From positions 1-21,142 of IMG/VR virus record IMGVR_UViG_3300019776_000416: 21,142 nucleotides of DNA. One strand, given 5' to 3'. Below the pieces are notes generated by a model that searched no databases, was not told where the DNA came from, and saw only the letters and a program-made list of their open reading frames with translations. A program made the position numbers and the translations under genes. Of the stretch, positions 6,982-15,434 are shown piece after piece (within the stretch, counting starts at the first letter, position 1; every line of letters starts with the position of its first letter). This DNA comes from a virus.

Positions 6982-7253
6982 TGTTCTCGGAAGATTTGAG
7001 CATATTCATGGATACGGAAGATTTCGCAACAGCGGCAGATATAAACGGCTCAACTGTTAACGGAATCCTTGGGAATGAGTTTGTTCAAGTCGACTACGTC
7101 GAGTCTAAAGCGCCAGCTTTTGAGTGCGCAGCTGCTGATGTTGTCGGTGTGGCTCATGGCGATACGGTAACAATCAGCAGCGATTCGTACAAAGTGCGCG
7201 GTATACAGCCGGATGGCACTGGGCTTGTTAAATTGATCATGGAATTGCAATGA
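6981..7253 (+). CDS. Head-tail joining protein, lambda gpFII-like
   Basis: This 90-residue, beta-rich protein has the pattern of the FII/phage-attachment family: VNGILGNEFVQVDYVES, a central FECAAADVVGVAHGDTVTI and the closing YKVRGIQPDGTGLVKLIMEL. FII proteins bind the completed head beneath the portal and gpW and make the surface to which the tail attaches. Lambda gpFII is 117 residues; this shorter form retains the C-terminal beta barrel and its GIQPDGTG loop. It overlaps the upstream gene by one base and the downstream gene by an ATGA junction, typical of a coupled connector operon. The position between capsid and tail terminator supports the call. Confidence 0.82.
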   Translation: MFSEDLSIFMDTEDFATAADINGSTVNGILGNEFVQVDYVESKAPAFECAAADVVGVAHGDTVTISSDSYKVRGIQPDGTGLVKLIMELQ

Positions 7254-7690
7254 CAGATCACGTTAGAAAGCAGTTACGCGATCAAGTTGCTGTTCTGGTT
7301 CAGAGTTTAACGACTTACGCGGTTACTGTATTCAAAAATCGCAGATACCCGGTTGATCCGTCTGAATTGCCGTGCTTGATCGTGCAGACCGGAGAAGAGC
7401 GCATCGAGAATTTAACAATTGATTTTCCTGCGCAACAAGTCAGAAGTGAGCAATTGATAATCAGTGTGATAGTTGAGAACACAAGCACGCTAGATGACAT
7501 GCTCGACGAAATTTGCAAAGACATAGAAATCGCGCTTGCCGGTCATGTGACTGTGGCTAAAAGTTTCAATTTGCTTGGTGTGTCTGCAATAGAGCCAAGC
7601 GTTGTAGGGCAGAAGCCGGTAGGTCAAGTTGATATGACATTTATTGCGGAGATTTACACGCTAGAAAACGCACCATTTACAGCTTTATAG
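7250..7690 (+). CDS. Tail terminator protein, lambda gpU-like
   Basis: This 146-residue protein starts at an ATG overlapping the previous stop. The layout resembles gpU-like tail terminators: an N-terminal helix (VRKQLRDQVAVLVQSL), a strand with VFKNRRYPVDPSELPCLIV, a middle beta hairpin (RSEQLIISVIVE), a helix with LDDMLDEICKDIEIAL, and a final strand VDMTFIAEIYTL. These proteins form a hexameric ring that stops tail tube polymerisation and joins the tail to the head. Lambda gpU is 131 residues. A minor tail protein Z-like role is the alternative, as automated annotation often mixes the two. Its position immediately before the tail tube gene supports the terminator call. Confidence 0.75.
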   Translation: MTDHVRKQLRDQVAVLVQSLTTYAVTVFKNRRYPVDPSELPCLIVQTGEERIENLTIDFPAQQVRSEQLIISVIVENTSTLDDMLDEICKDIEIALAGHVTVAKSFNLLGVSAIEPSVVGQKPVGQVDMTFIAEIYTLENAPFTAL

Positions 7691-7701
7691 CAGCAAAAAG
7701 G

Positions 7702-7762
7702 CCGGGTTAACGCCGTGAGGCGCTGCTCGGATGATTAAACCTAACGTCGTGAGACGCTGGAG
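7702..7762 (+). promoter_or_regulatory. Tandem leader hairpins upstream of the tail tube gene
   Basis: The 80-nt gap repeats the double layout seen before the capsid gene. The first structure has an outer stem (CCGGG 7702-7706 with CTCGG... 7726-7730, one G-T wobble) around a consensus core: CGCC 7711-7714, GTGA 7715-7718, GGCG 7719-7722. The second core is CGTC (7745-7748), GTGA (7749-7752) and GACG (7753-7756), followed by CTGGAG and the ATG at 7771. The C-to-T change in one arm is matched by G-to-A in the other. This is a compensatory change that argues for a paired RNA. Confidence 0.74.
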
Positions 7763-7770
7763 AAAGAAAA

Positions 7771-8412
7771 ATGGCATTGATCCTACGGAATGCGGTTGTG
7801 CAGATTCAGACCGCTCTCGCATCAGCAAAAACAATCACAGGCATTTCAAAAGTCACAGAAGCTGTAATTACAGCAACGCACGATTATTCGGTTGGTGACT
7901 ACATCTTGATCGAAGCGGTGGGAGGTATGACGCAGATTAATAACCGGGTTGTCCGCGTTAAATCTGTAAGCACCACTGTTTCTTTCGTGGCGGAAGGTCT
8001 GGACTCCACTGATTTCACTACCTACACCTCGGGCGGAACGGCGAAAAAGATCACTCTCGGCGCATCGTTCGACAACATAACTCAACTTGATTTGCCTGAT
8101 GGCGCTCCTGATGAGGTGGACGTTACCACGATTCACGATGACGAAAAGCAAATTGAATTTGGTCATCAATCAGCACAAAAAGGCACTTTGTCGCTGATCG
8201 CCAATCCGCTGGCAACTGCTGTCGTTGAGGTGCAAACAGCATCGGCTGCGCTGGAAAGACGAGCTTTTCTGGTTACTTTGGCATCAGGTCAAAAGGCGTT
8301 GTTTAACGCTTACTGCGCTGGCGGCTCTGGCTTCTCTGGTGGTGTCGGTGCAGCTGGTACAGCGCAGATCAGTTTGACGCTGCGTAACAAGCCTCAGTGG
8401 TTCGCGTCATGA
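7771..8412 (+). CDS. Major tail tube protein with an internal E1-FCCH-like insert
   Basis: This 213-residue protein should polymerise as hexameric rings around the tape measure to form the non-contractile tail. The C-terminal two thirds (from about residue 95) match phage tail tube proteins: LPDGAPDEVDVTTIHDDEKQ, then a Gly-rich ..GSGFSGGVGAAGTAQISLTL ending in a final beta strand. Residues of about 20-90 look like the small beta domain found in many phage proteins and resembling the FCCH domain of E1 enzymes (AVITATHDYSVGDYILIE.VGGMTQINNRVVRVKSV). Here it is inserted near the N-terminus. The ATG has GGAG within the hairpin leader, consistent with a high-copy protein. The next gene overlaps by ATGA. 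The tube call rests on these motifs and on position between tail terminator and assembly chaperone. Confidence 0.84.
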   Translation: MALILRNAVVQIQTALASAKTITGISKVTEAVITATHDYSVGDYILIEAVGGMTQINNRVVRVKSVSTTVSFVAEGLDSTDFTTYTSGGTAKKITLGASFDNITQLDLPDGAPDEVDVTTIHDDEKQIEFGHQSAQKGTLSLIANPLATAVVEVQTASAALERRAFLVTLASGQKALFNAYCAGGSGFSGGVGAAGTAQISLTLRNKPQWFAS

Positions 8413-8750
8413 GTTCCATAGCTGAAAAGTTACGCGCTGCCAGAAAGATTGAAATCAAGATCGGAGAAATTACTTTCACCGGTTCTCGCGTCACACCTGA
8501 GCAATACAGCCGGTATTCAAATGCAGCCATGACGGATGCTGATGTTTGCCGACTGCATATCGACGGCGTTGAGGGCGCGAAAGAATCCGATCTGATCGAT
8601 GGCGGTGCAAAGAGTCCCTGGAAATTCAGCCGCGAAGATTTTAGCGAAGTCATTGCAGAAAAGCCGGAATGGTACAAGCCGCTCGTTTCTGAGCTGATCA
8701 AGCACGCGCAAGAGCGGTATCTGAATAAGGCTGAAAACGAAAAAAACTAG
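8409..8750 (+). CDS. Tail assembly chaperone, lambda gpG-like (unshifted product)
   Basis: This 113-residue product starts at the ATG (8409) overlapping the tail tube stop; an in-frame GTG at 8397 lies inside that gene. The sequence is mixed alpha/beta with a KIEIKIGEITFTGSRVTPEQ start and a helical C-terminus, like siphophage tail assembly chaperones. These coat the tape measure before the tube polymerises and are absent from the virion. The diagnostic feature is the slippery run at its end (8741-8747), just before the TAG, with an open -1 frame behind it. The position between tail tube and tape measure is the universal place for this gene. The unshifted form should be much more abundant than the fusion, as in lambda G versus GT. 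Confidence 0.85.
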   Translation: MSSIAEKLRAARKIEIKIGEITFTGSRVTPEQYSRYSNAAMTDADVCRLHIDGVEGAKESDLIDGGAKSPWKFSREDFSEVIAEKPEWYKPLVSELIKHAQERYLNKAENEKN

Positions 8751-8992
8751 ATGACTGGCTCGACTATCAGCAAATTAAAGACCTTGCTGGTGGCGAGTCA
8801 GTAGCTCTAAACAGCAACAACGAAAAAGCGGTAATCGGCTGGAATCTGCTGGGTTGTAAGCTGGATTTCAGCCAAATAGACAGCGTTGCTGAGTATCTGC
8901 AAGTTGAGGATATCGAATTATTCATTGACAGTTTGGTTGTTCTAAAAAGATATAACGATGACCGCAACAACGCAAATCAACATAACAGCTAA
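8409..8992 (+). CDS. Tail assembly chaperone frameshift fusion, lambda gpGT-like (-1 shift at 8741-8747)
   Basis: After a -1 shift on A_AAA_AAC the ribosome continues from base 8747 through 81 further codons to TAA at 8990-8992, giving a fusion of about 194 residues. The extension has no start codon of its own. It begins LDDWLDYQQIKDL and is acidic and helical, as expected of the T domain that binds the tape measure. It overlaps the tape measure start (8958) by 35 bases. The conserved siphophage arrangement, G then a slippery site then T then tape measure, is present in full. The frameshift itself is inferred from sequence. Confidence 0.82.
8741..8747 (+). promoter_or_regulatory. Programmed -1 ribosomal frameshift site A_AAA_AAC
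   Basis: In the chaperone frame the codons read GAA-AAA-AAC-TAG, so the heptamer A AAA AAC fits X XXY YYZ exactly and lies directly against the stop codon. Shifting by -1 opens an 81-codon extension. I could not identify a clear stimulating stem downstream. The stop codon itself may help by causing a pause. Confidence 0.84.
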
Positions 8993-11900
8993 AGATTCGA
9001 CGGCAGGGGCGTTTTCCTCTGCTAAGAACAATCTTTCCGATCTTGCGTCGAGCGCGTTAAAAACGACTGCCAGCCTTGCCGGAATCGGTTTAAGCATTGC
9101 CGGTGCAGTCGAAGCCGTAAAAGGCATCACACAAGCAACAATCCAGTTTCAACAATTCAATAGCACGCTACAAGTAGGCTTAGGATCGGCTCAAAAGGCC
9201 GGTGAAGCCTTATCATTCGTTCGTGCAGAATCTCAGCGTCTTGGGCTTGATCTGGCTGTTTCTGCGGATCAGTTTGCAAAACTAGCCGCGGCATCTAAAG
9301 GAACCGCGCTAGAAGGCAAGGCAACGCGAGATATCTTCACGTCAATGTCCGAGGCTGCCACGGTGCTCGGTTTGTCCGCAGATCAGACGCGCGGCGCGCT
9401 GAATGCATTCCAACAAATGATATCCAAAGGCAAGGTGCAAGCCGAAGAATTGCGCGGCCAATTGGGCGAACGTTTGCCCGGCGCATTTGGCCTTGCTGCG
9501 CGTGCCATGGGTGTTACCACGGCAGAGCTTGATAAATTACTGGCTGCCGGGAAAGTTACGGCTGATGATCTTCTTCCGAAATTAGCAGTTGAGTTAAATA
9601 AAACGTTCGGCCCACAAGCGGAAGAGTCTGCGAAGGGTCTGCAATCGCAGATTAACCGCATGAATACAGCGCTATTTGATCTAAAAATAGCCGTCGGCGA
9701 ATCCGGATTAATCAATTTCCTATCGAGCGGCATTGAGCTTGCAACAAAGCTCGGCAATGCGCTCACAGCTGCCTTTGGTGGCGGCCCTAAACTAAACCCA
9801 ATTGAGAAACAAGTCGAGCTTATCAAGACTCTCGAAAACGAGCTTGAGCGGATGCAGGGCATCAACGCTATCATCCCAATAAGCGACTTTATTTTCAGCA
9901 AAAAAGAATCCGATTTAATTAAATTCAGGATTGAAGCGGCCAAAGAGGATTTAGAAAAACTCAAAGCTATCGCTGCGATACCTGTGCCCGGTGGAAAACC
10001 AACATTGCCCGGGAAGATTGCCGAAGATTCTGGATCAGCCAAAAAAGCGTTGGATGAGCTTAACAAAGCTCAAACCGCAGCCATCGCCCGAGAACATGAA
10101 TACATCAAGCTGCTGCAGATCGAGCGTAAAGCACATGCTGATCTTGTAAAACCATATTTGGATAGCGCTGATTCCGCAGAAAAAAGATTGTCCGCAATGA
10201 ATGACGAGGTTGCGGCCATGAAGCTTTCTGTTGCAAACGGTATCAGCCTGGAAAGATCAATTGAGCTGACGACAATTGCGCGCCTGGAAGAAAAAAAGGT
10301 AATCGAGAAGGATTCCGATGTTGTTTCGCAAATACAGCGTGAGATAAATGCGCGAAAAGGTCTTGTTGACCTGATACCAGAGCATAAAAAACTGGTTGAT
10401 CAAACGCGCGATTCCACCGACCAGATTTCGCAGTTATGGATGCAAGCCGGTCGCAACATTCAAAGCACGCTGGCAAATAGCATATTCAATATTTTTGATG
10501 ATGGCCTTAAAGGCATGGTCAAGAATGTTATTTCTGCGGTTGGCCGGATTGCTTCTGAATTCGCTGCATTGAAACTGTCGCAAAGCATCGGGCTTGCCGG
10601 GATGTTCGGCGCGTCAGGGGCAAGTTCTAGCGGCGGCGGATTATCAACGTTACTCACCGGCGCATCACTGGCAAGCGGCGCATCAAACTTATTCAAGACA
10701 GGATTTGGTGCAACGTCTCTATTGAGCGGCGCTGGATCGCTCTTGCCCGGTTCTGCTGGTGCGTTTTTTAGCGGCATGGGTGGCGGTACGGTAGCTGGTG
10801 TATCAAGTCCTGCTGCGCTGATGGGTTCATCATTTGCGGCGGCTGCTGGCCCTGCAATGGGAATAGCTGCGGCCGCTTTTGCGGTTGATGCATTCGGCAA
10901 GGCAATTGCTGGAGATAAAACGCTCGGTAACGGATTCACCGATTTCATGCAGAAAATTCCGGTGCTCGGTGCCGGGTGGAATATCGTTGCAGGGTTGTTT
11001 GGGCGCGGCCCAATGAAACAGCAAGGTACTCTGCTTGAGGGGCAGATTGGCGCGCAAGGTTTTGAATCTGGAATGCTGCAAACAAGATTCAAAGCCAAGG
11101 GCGGTTTGTTTAGATCAGACAAAATTGACTATTCGCGCGTCGATGCGGTAACCGGCCAAACTTTCACAGATAACAATAAGCTGCTTGGCTTTACCGATGA
11201 GTTATCCAAGGCAAGCAAGGTTATTTTTGGCGCAATCAACGAATCCACGAAACAAACAAGTTCGAGCTTGCGCGTTGTTGCAAAAGACTTGGGTCTGGCA
11301 ACCAGCGGAATAGATGATTTCAGCTACTCATTAAGCATCCTGACCGACAAAGGCCAAGCGGTCAGCGAAGAGCAAATCGGTGAAGAGATCGGCAAAATAT
11401 CCGAAGCTCTTGCACGCAGCTTGTTACCTGCTGTCGATTCTTACTCGAGATTTGGTGAAACAGCCGTCCAAACTGTAACGCGCCTGGGTGCTGAATTCAA
11501 GGGACTGGAAAACGGCGCGATGAACTTGGGCGCATCCGCTGCTTTTGCTAAAGAGATGATCTCAGGCATGAGCATCGAAACCAGAACGGCTTTTGTGAAT
11601 CTTGCCGGTGGCTTGGAAAATATCCAAACTTTAACCGGGTATTTCGCTGAAAACTACCTGACCCCAGCGGAGAAAATCGCGCCGCTGATCGATGGCCTGG
11701 TTAATGCCGCCAAAGAGCTTGGCTACATTTACACTACTGATGTCACCAAAGACCAAGTAAAAGCACTTATCCAGTCTCAAGAAATTACCGGCGAAACGCG
11801 ATTAGGATTACTAAAGCTGTTACCGGCATTCGATACCGTGCGTAACACGCTCGATGCAATGTCAGGCGCAACCGGAACCGCAGCCGATGCAATTAATGGC

Positions 11901-13013
11901 TTTGCAAGTATCGTTCAAGGATTGCGAAGCGATCTGAATTCTACCTATCAAAGCGAACGTTCTGCGATTGAGTCAACGATTTCCAGATTCAAGGATTTAG
12001 CCGGTCAGTTGCGCTCATCGCGCGAAAGTTTGGCGCTTGGGGCATTGTCACCACTCACGCCAGGGCAAAAACTGGATGAGGCCAGGGCACAATTCAATCA
12101 AACAAGAATCGCGGCTGCTTCTGGTGACCAAAACGCATTGGCCAAGCTGCCCACAATTGCCCAGTCATTTCTGCAAGCCAGCCAAACATACAACGCATCC
12201 GGCGCGGCGTATCTGTCAGATTTTAGCATGGTCAATGACGTGCTTAAAAATGCGGAAAGTTCAGCGCTGTCGCAGATCGACATTGCCACGAATCAATTGA
12301 CCGCTCTTGATGAGAGCGTGAAAAACCTGATTGAGATCAAAGACAGCACGAAAACAGTTGTTGACCTGATCAGAGAATTGAATATTGCTGTTTTGACAAG
12401 CAAAGGCAATCCAGGCATATCCACAAGCGACATTCAGGGTTATTTGGCGGCTCATCCCGGCATGAGTCCGCAGGAAATAGCAAACGTAGCCACATCGCGC
12501 GGCGTTTCGCTTGATCAATTGGCGGCTGCGGGATACGACACCAGCAACATAATTCGGCTTGCAAACGCAGCGAATGTGAGCGATCAGCAAATCAAATCGT
12601 TCGTTGATGCAAATATCGGCAATCCGATGGCGATCTATAACGCTGCAATACAGAACGGCATTTCCTCTACCCGGCTATCATCTGCGAGCGGCTTGGCGCT
12701 GGCTGACATACAAGACTTTGTGCGCAAAAACAATCTGCCGTCGTTTGCAAAAGGCACTGATTTCATTTCCCGTAGCGGCTTGGCAATGGTTCACCGGGCG
12801 GAAGCAATCGTCCCATCGTCAACCACTGACGAAATTAAAAAACTGCGCGAAGAATTGGCCAAGCTGCGCGAAGAACAAAACCGGCAAACCGGTGACATGA
12901 TCAAGGTGACTGACATCACCAATCGCCAAAACGCGCAAGCAATAGCAAAAGCCTTGGCCGAAGCTGAAAGAACCAGACAATGGAGCGACCGCAGCAAAGC
13001 GGCGTTAGCATAG
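8958..13013 (+). CDS. Tail length tape measure protein
   Basis: This 1351-residue protein sets tail length and is ejected during infection. The N-terminus has a hydrophobic stretch (about residues 28-55) and then the tape measure N-terminal domain (about 60-250), with typical segments GLDLAVSADQFAKLAAA, LNAFQQMISKGKVQAEELRGQ and GERLPGAFGLAARAMG. A Gly/Ala/Ser-rich, strongly hydrophobic stretch lies at about 545-655 and probably interacts with membrane during DNA entry. Long helical sections flank it. Two imperfect repeats of about 50 residues lie at about 1159-1262. Near the end come GLAMVHRAEAIVPS, a motif common at tape measure C-termini, and a short coiled coil (KKLREELAKLREEQNRQ). At about 1.5 angstroms per residue of helix a tail near 200 nm would be expected. 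The ATG lies inside the chaperone extension, with only a weak AAAAAGA upstream. Confidence 0.95.
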   Translation: MTATTQINITAKDSTAGAFSSAKNNLSDLASSALKTTASLAGIGLSIAGAVEAVKGITQATIQFQQFNSTLQVGLGSAQKAGEALSFVRAESQRLGLDLAVSADQFAKLAAASKGTALEGKATRDIFTSMSEAATVLGLSADQTRGALNAFQQMISKGKVQAEELRGQLGERLPGAFGLAARAMGVTTAELDKLLAAGKVTADDLLPKLAVELNKTFGPQAEESAKGLQSQINRMNTALFDLKIAVGESGLINFLSSGIELATKLGNALTAAFGGGPKLNPIEKQVELIKTLENELERMQGINAIIPISDFIFSKKESDLIKFRIEAAKEDLEKLKAIAAIPVPGGKPTLPGKIAEDSGSAKKALDELNKAQTAAIAREHEYIKLLQIERKAHADLVKPYLDSADSAEKRLSAMNDEVAAMKLSVANGISLERSIELTTIARLEEKKVIEKDSDVVSQIQREINARKGLVDLIPEHKKLVDQTRDSTDQISQLWMQAGRNIQSTLANSIFNIFDDGLKGMVKNVISAVGRIASEFAALKLSQSIGLAGMFGASGASSSGGGLSTLLTGASLASGASNLFKTGFGATSLLSGAGSLLPGSAGAFFSGMGGGTVAGVSSPAALMGSSFAAAAGPAMGIAAAAFAVDAFGKAIAGDKTLGNGFTDFMQKIPVLGAGWNIVAGLFGRGPMKQQGTLLEGQIGAQGFESGMLQTRFKAKGGLFRSDKIDYSRVDAVTGQTFTDNNKLLGFTDELSKASKVIFGAINESTKQTSSSLRVVAKDLGLATSGIDDFSYSLSILTDKGQAVSEEQIGEEIGKISEALARSLLPAVDSYSRFGETAVQTVTRLGAEFKGLENGAMNLGASAAFAKEMISGMSIETRTAFVNLAGGLENIQTLTGYFAENYLTPAEKIAPLIDGLVNAAKELGYIYTTDVTKDQVKALIQSQEITGETRLGLLKLLPAFDTVRNTLDAMSGATGTAADAINGFASIVQGLRSDLNSTYQSERSAIESTISRFKDLAGQLRSSRESLALGALSPLTPGQKLDEARAQFNQTRIAAASGDQNALAKLPTIAQSFLQASQTYNASGAAYLSDFSMVNDVLKNAESSALSQIDIATNQLTALDESVKNLIEIKDSTKTVVDLIRELNIAVLTSKGNPGISTSDIQGYLAAHPGMSPQEIANVATSRGVSLDQLAAAGYDTSNIIRLANAANVSDQQIKSFVDANIGNPMAIYNAAIQNGISSTRLSSASGLALADIQDFVRKNNLPSFAKGTDFISRSGLAMVHRAEAIVPSSTTDEIKKLREELAKLREEQNRQTGDMIKVTDITNRQNAQAIAKALAEAERTRQWSDRSKAALA

Positions 13014-14468
13014 ATGGCAGTCGATTTCACAGCCTGGTTAACCGATCCGACAGCGATACGTTGCGTTATTGTTGAGGCCGTGGCGAATGTTTCTGGATCC
13101 GACACAACGCGCTACCTGTCGACTAAAAACTACGCCGACACCGTGGCCGGGAGAATTTACGATCCGATAGTCAATGCTGAATCAGTGCAATTAATCGAGC
13201 GCATGAGTCTTGATTCATCGCCGTCCATGAGCTTTGGCGATATCGAAATTTACAACGTAGACGGCTCGCTGGATAGCTGGCTGACTGACATTTGGGTAAA
13301 CAAGTCAATCACTGTGCTAGTGGGTGATGTGCGCTGGCTGCGCGCAGATTTTACGACCATTTTCAGCGGCACAATTGAGGATATCGACAGCCGTGCGCGC
13401 GATACGCTCAACATTAAAGTGCGTGACAAGCTACAACGGCTCAATACACCGCTGACTGAAACCACGTTAGGCGGTACATCGGTCAATAAAAATGAATTGA
13501 TTCCATTATGTTTTGGTGAGTGTTTCAACGTTTCGCCGCTGCTGACTAACCCGGCAACGCTGGAATATAAAGTACACGGCGCGGCCATTGAGTCAATCAT
13601 TGAGGTGCGCGATAACGGCGTTCCGGTAAGCAAGACCGTTACCGTTGCGCAAGGAAAATTTACGTTATCAGCGCAGCCGTTTGGACAGGTAACCGCCAGC
13701 GTGCAGGGCGACAAGCCGTCGACATGGGACAAAACAGTATCGAAGCTGGTGCAGCGCATTGTCACAGGCTATGGTGGCGTGAATAAGTTCGTGTCTGGTG
13801 ATCTGGATACCGTGCAGCTTGCCGCTTTTGATGCGGCTAATACTCAGCCGGTTGGGATTTACATCAGCGATCGGGAAAACACATTAAGCGTATGCAACCG
13901 GATCGCCGCCAGCGTTGGCGCGCAATTGGTTATGTCACGCCTGGGTAAGCTGCAATTGCTCAAAATCGAATTGCCAGCCAGCGGCACAGCGTTTGCAATC
14001 GACGCGAATGACATAATTGAAAACAGCCTGAGCATATCGCAGAAAATCCCGGTTAAGGCTGCATTCAAGGTCAACTATGACCAAAACTGGACAGTTCAGG
14101 AGGGATTGCAAACCGGGATACCAGAAGAGCACAAAGATATGTACGCGCTGGAATGGCTATCGGTCACGGCGCAGGATTCAACGGTAAAAACCAATTATTC
14201 GCTTGATTCAGAACCGGTTCCAGTTGATACGTTACTGCTGACTGAATCGGACGCAACAACAGAAGCCACTCGCTTGCTGAATCTGTACAAAACACCGCGG
14301 TTCGTTGTTACTTTCACCGGCACGGCACGGCTGGTTGAATTAACGTTAGGTCAGCGCGTCACGTTGACTTACCCGCGATTCGGGCTTGATTCAGCGAAAG
14401 AAGGTCAAGTTATCGGGCTGTCAATCGATTGGAGCAATCTCACTGTTAAATGTGAGGTGATCGTTTAA
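13014..14468 (+). CDS. Probable tail hub or tail tip protein
   Basis: This 484-residue protein begins at an ATG directly after the tape measure stop. It is beta-rich. The N-terminal half has a strand region with GDIEIYNVDGSLDSWL and a following FSGTIEDIDSRARDTLNIKVRD (about residues 80-140). That layout, strands describing a surface followed by a short insertion of D-K-L-x-x-L, recurs in proteins at the tip of siphophage tails. A later part (about 280-330) contains CNRIAASVGAQLVMSRLGKLQLLK, a helix-strand unit also found in hub proteins of the gp27 type. The gene lies where the distal tail proteins begin, right behind the tape measure. The exact equivalent in lambda (M, L or J N-terminal) cannot be decided from the sequence. 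Confidence 0.6.
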   Translation: MAVDFTAWLTDPTAIRCVIVEAVANVSGSDTTRYLSTKNYADTVAGRIYDPIVNAESVQLIERMSLDSSPSMSFGDIEIYNVDGSLDSWLTDIWVNKSITVLVGDVRWLRADFTTIFSGTIEDIDSRARDTLNIKVRDKLQRLNTPLTETTLGGTSVNKNELIPLCFGECFNVSPLLTNPATLEYKVHGAAIESIIEVRDNGVPVSKTVTVAQGKFTLSAQPFGQVTASVQGDKPSTWDKTVSKLVQRIVTGYGGVNKFVSGDLDTVQLAAFDAANTQPVGIYISDRENTLSVCNRIAASVGAQLVMSRLGKLQLLKIELPASGTAFAIDANDIIENSLSISQKIPVKAAFKVNYDQNWTVQEGLQTGIPEEHKDMYALEWLSVTAQDSTVKTNYSLDSEPVPVDTLLLTESDATTEATRLLNLYKTPRFVVTFTGTARLVELTLGQRVTLTYPRFGLDSAKEGQVIGLSIDWSNLTVKCEVIV

Positions 14469-15421
14469 TGGCTACCGTACTCAATAAGCGTGATGTTGAT
14501 CTGCAAGCAGCCAGCCCACGGACGGCAACGGTTAACCTTGGTTCAACTGTAAACGTCAATGGCAACGTTACGGGCACGCTTGACGGCACATCAGTGACCA
14601 CTGTAGTAAATGCCGCTCTGAGTGCCACGGCAAACTATTTTACTACCAGCACAAGTGATCCTACGGGTGGCGCAAACGGTGACGCGCATTTCAACAGTTC
14701 TACTAATGTCATGTGGTTCAAGGTTTCAGGAACATGGACAAGGGGAGGGACGGTAAGCGCGAGTGAAATCACGACAGGAACGCTTGCGGCTGCGCGAATC
14801 GCTGCGAATAGTATTACAGCCAGCAAAATAAGTGTTTCCTCTCTTTCAGCAATCGCGGCCAATTTAGGAACGATTACAGCCGGTGACATAACAAGCTCAT
14901 CAAATATAAATATTACCGGAACAGGAAAATTTGAGGGTAATGGAAGTGTTGGCGGGTATAGCGCAGCGATACTGGCGAACAATGGCAAAAGTAGCGCGAA
15001 CGGCGTTGTATCTTGGTCAGGGTCAAGCGCTGGTGATGCGGCTGTTTTGGGATTGGCTACGTCATCCAGTGCATACGGTGTGTATGGTTATGCATCGGCA
15101 GCAAGCACCACTGGTGTTTTTGGTTCTGCCGTAACTTCATCAGCGGTTGGTGTTACTGCATCGAATAGCTCAAGCGGAACAGCTTTGAAAGTTTTGGGGC
15201 CGATGACCATTACAAGCACCGCTCTTGTATCAAATCTCCGATCTGCGACCTGCTTGTTGGCTGATAATTCAACAAAATGGAATGGCTACACGTTTGGTTC
15301 GGCAACAACTGGTTCAGCAACAGCTACATTTCTAGCGAATAAACCCGGGTCAAATTCAAATGTTACATGGATCCCAATAACAAACGGTTCTAGTAGCGGG
15401 TATCTGCCGTTTTTTACATAA
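14468..15421 (+). CDS. Tail fibre-like protein (resembling the C-terminal part of central fibre proteins)
   Basis: This 317-residue protein overlaps the upstream gene by one base (TAATG). It has low complexity and is rich in Ser, Thr, Ala and Gly. The N-terminus carries short beta repeats (ATVNLGSTVNVNGNVTGTL). Residues of about 100-150 have SEITTGTLAAARIAANSITASKI split by SLSAIAANLGTITAGDI, the triple-stranded repeat seen near the end of lambda J-type fibres. Residues of about 165-245 hold repeats of the YGVYGYAS / TGVFGSAV / VGVTASNS type, also common in fibre shafts. A short C-terminal domain ends in GYLPFFT. It probably trimerises and extends from the tail tip, possibly to contact the host. 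No enzymatic motif was seen. Confidence 0.72.
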   Translation: MATVLNKRDVDLQAASPRTATVNLGSTVNVNGNVTGTLDGTSVTTVVNAALSATANYFTTSTSDPTGGANGDAHFNSSTNVMWFKVSGTWTRGGTVSASEITTGTLAAARIAANSITASKISVSSLSAIAANLGTITAGDITSSSNINITGTGKFEGNGSVGGYSAAILANNGKSSANGVVSWSGSSAGDAAVLGLATSSSAYGVYGYASAASTTGVFGSAVTSSAVGVTASNSSSGTALKVLGPMTITSTALVSNLRSATCLLADNSTKWNGYTFGSATTGSATATFLANKPGSNSNVTWIPITNGSSSGYLPFFT

Positions 15422-15434
15422 CAAAGGAAACAAC

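Noticed and set aside
9383-11122. Long - strand reading frames (9383-10066 and 10460-11122) inside the tape measure gene
   Set aside because: They lie wholly antisense to a confident tape measure gene. Their composition (Ser, Ala, Pro and Asn rich) is what the reverse of Ala/Gly/Leu-rich coding gives, and no family is seen.
13250-13765. 171-codon - strand frame inside the tail hub gene
   Set aside because: It is antisense to a continuous, well-placed + strand gene, with no recognisable domain and no operon context.
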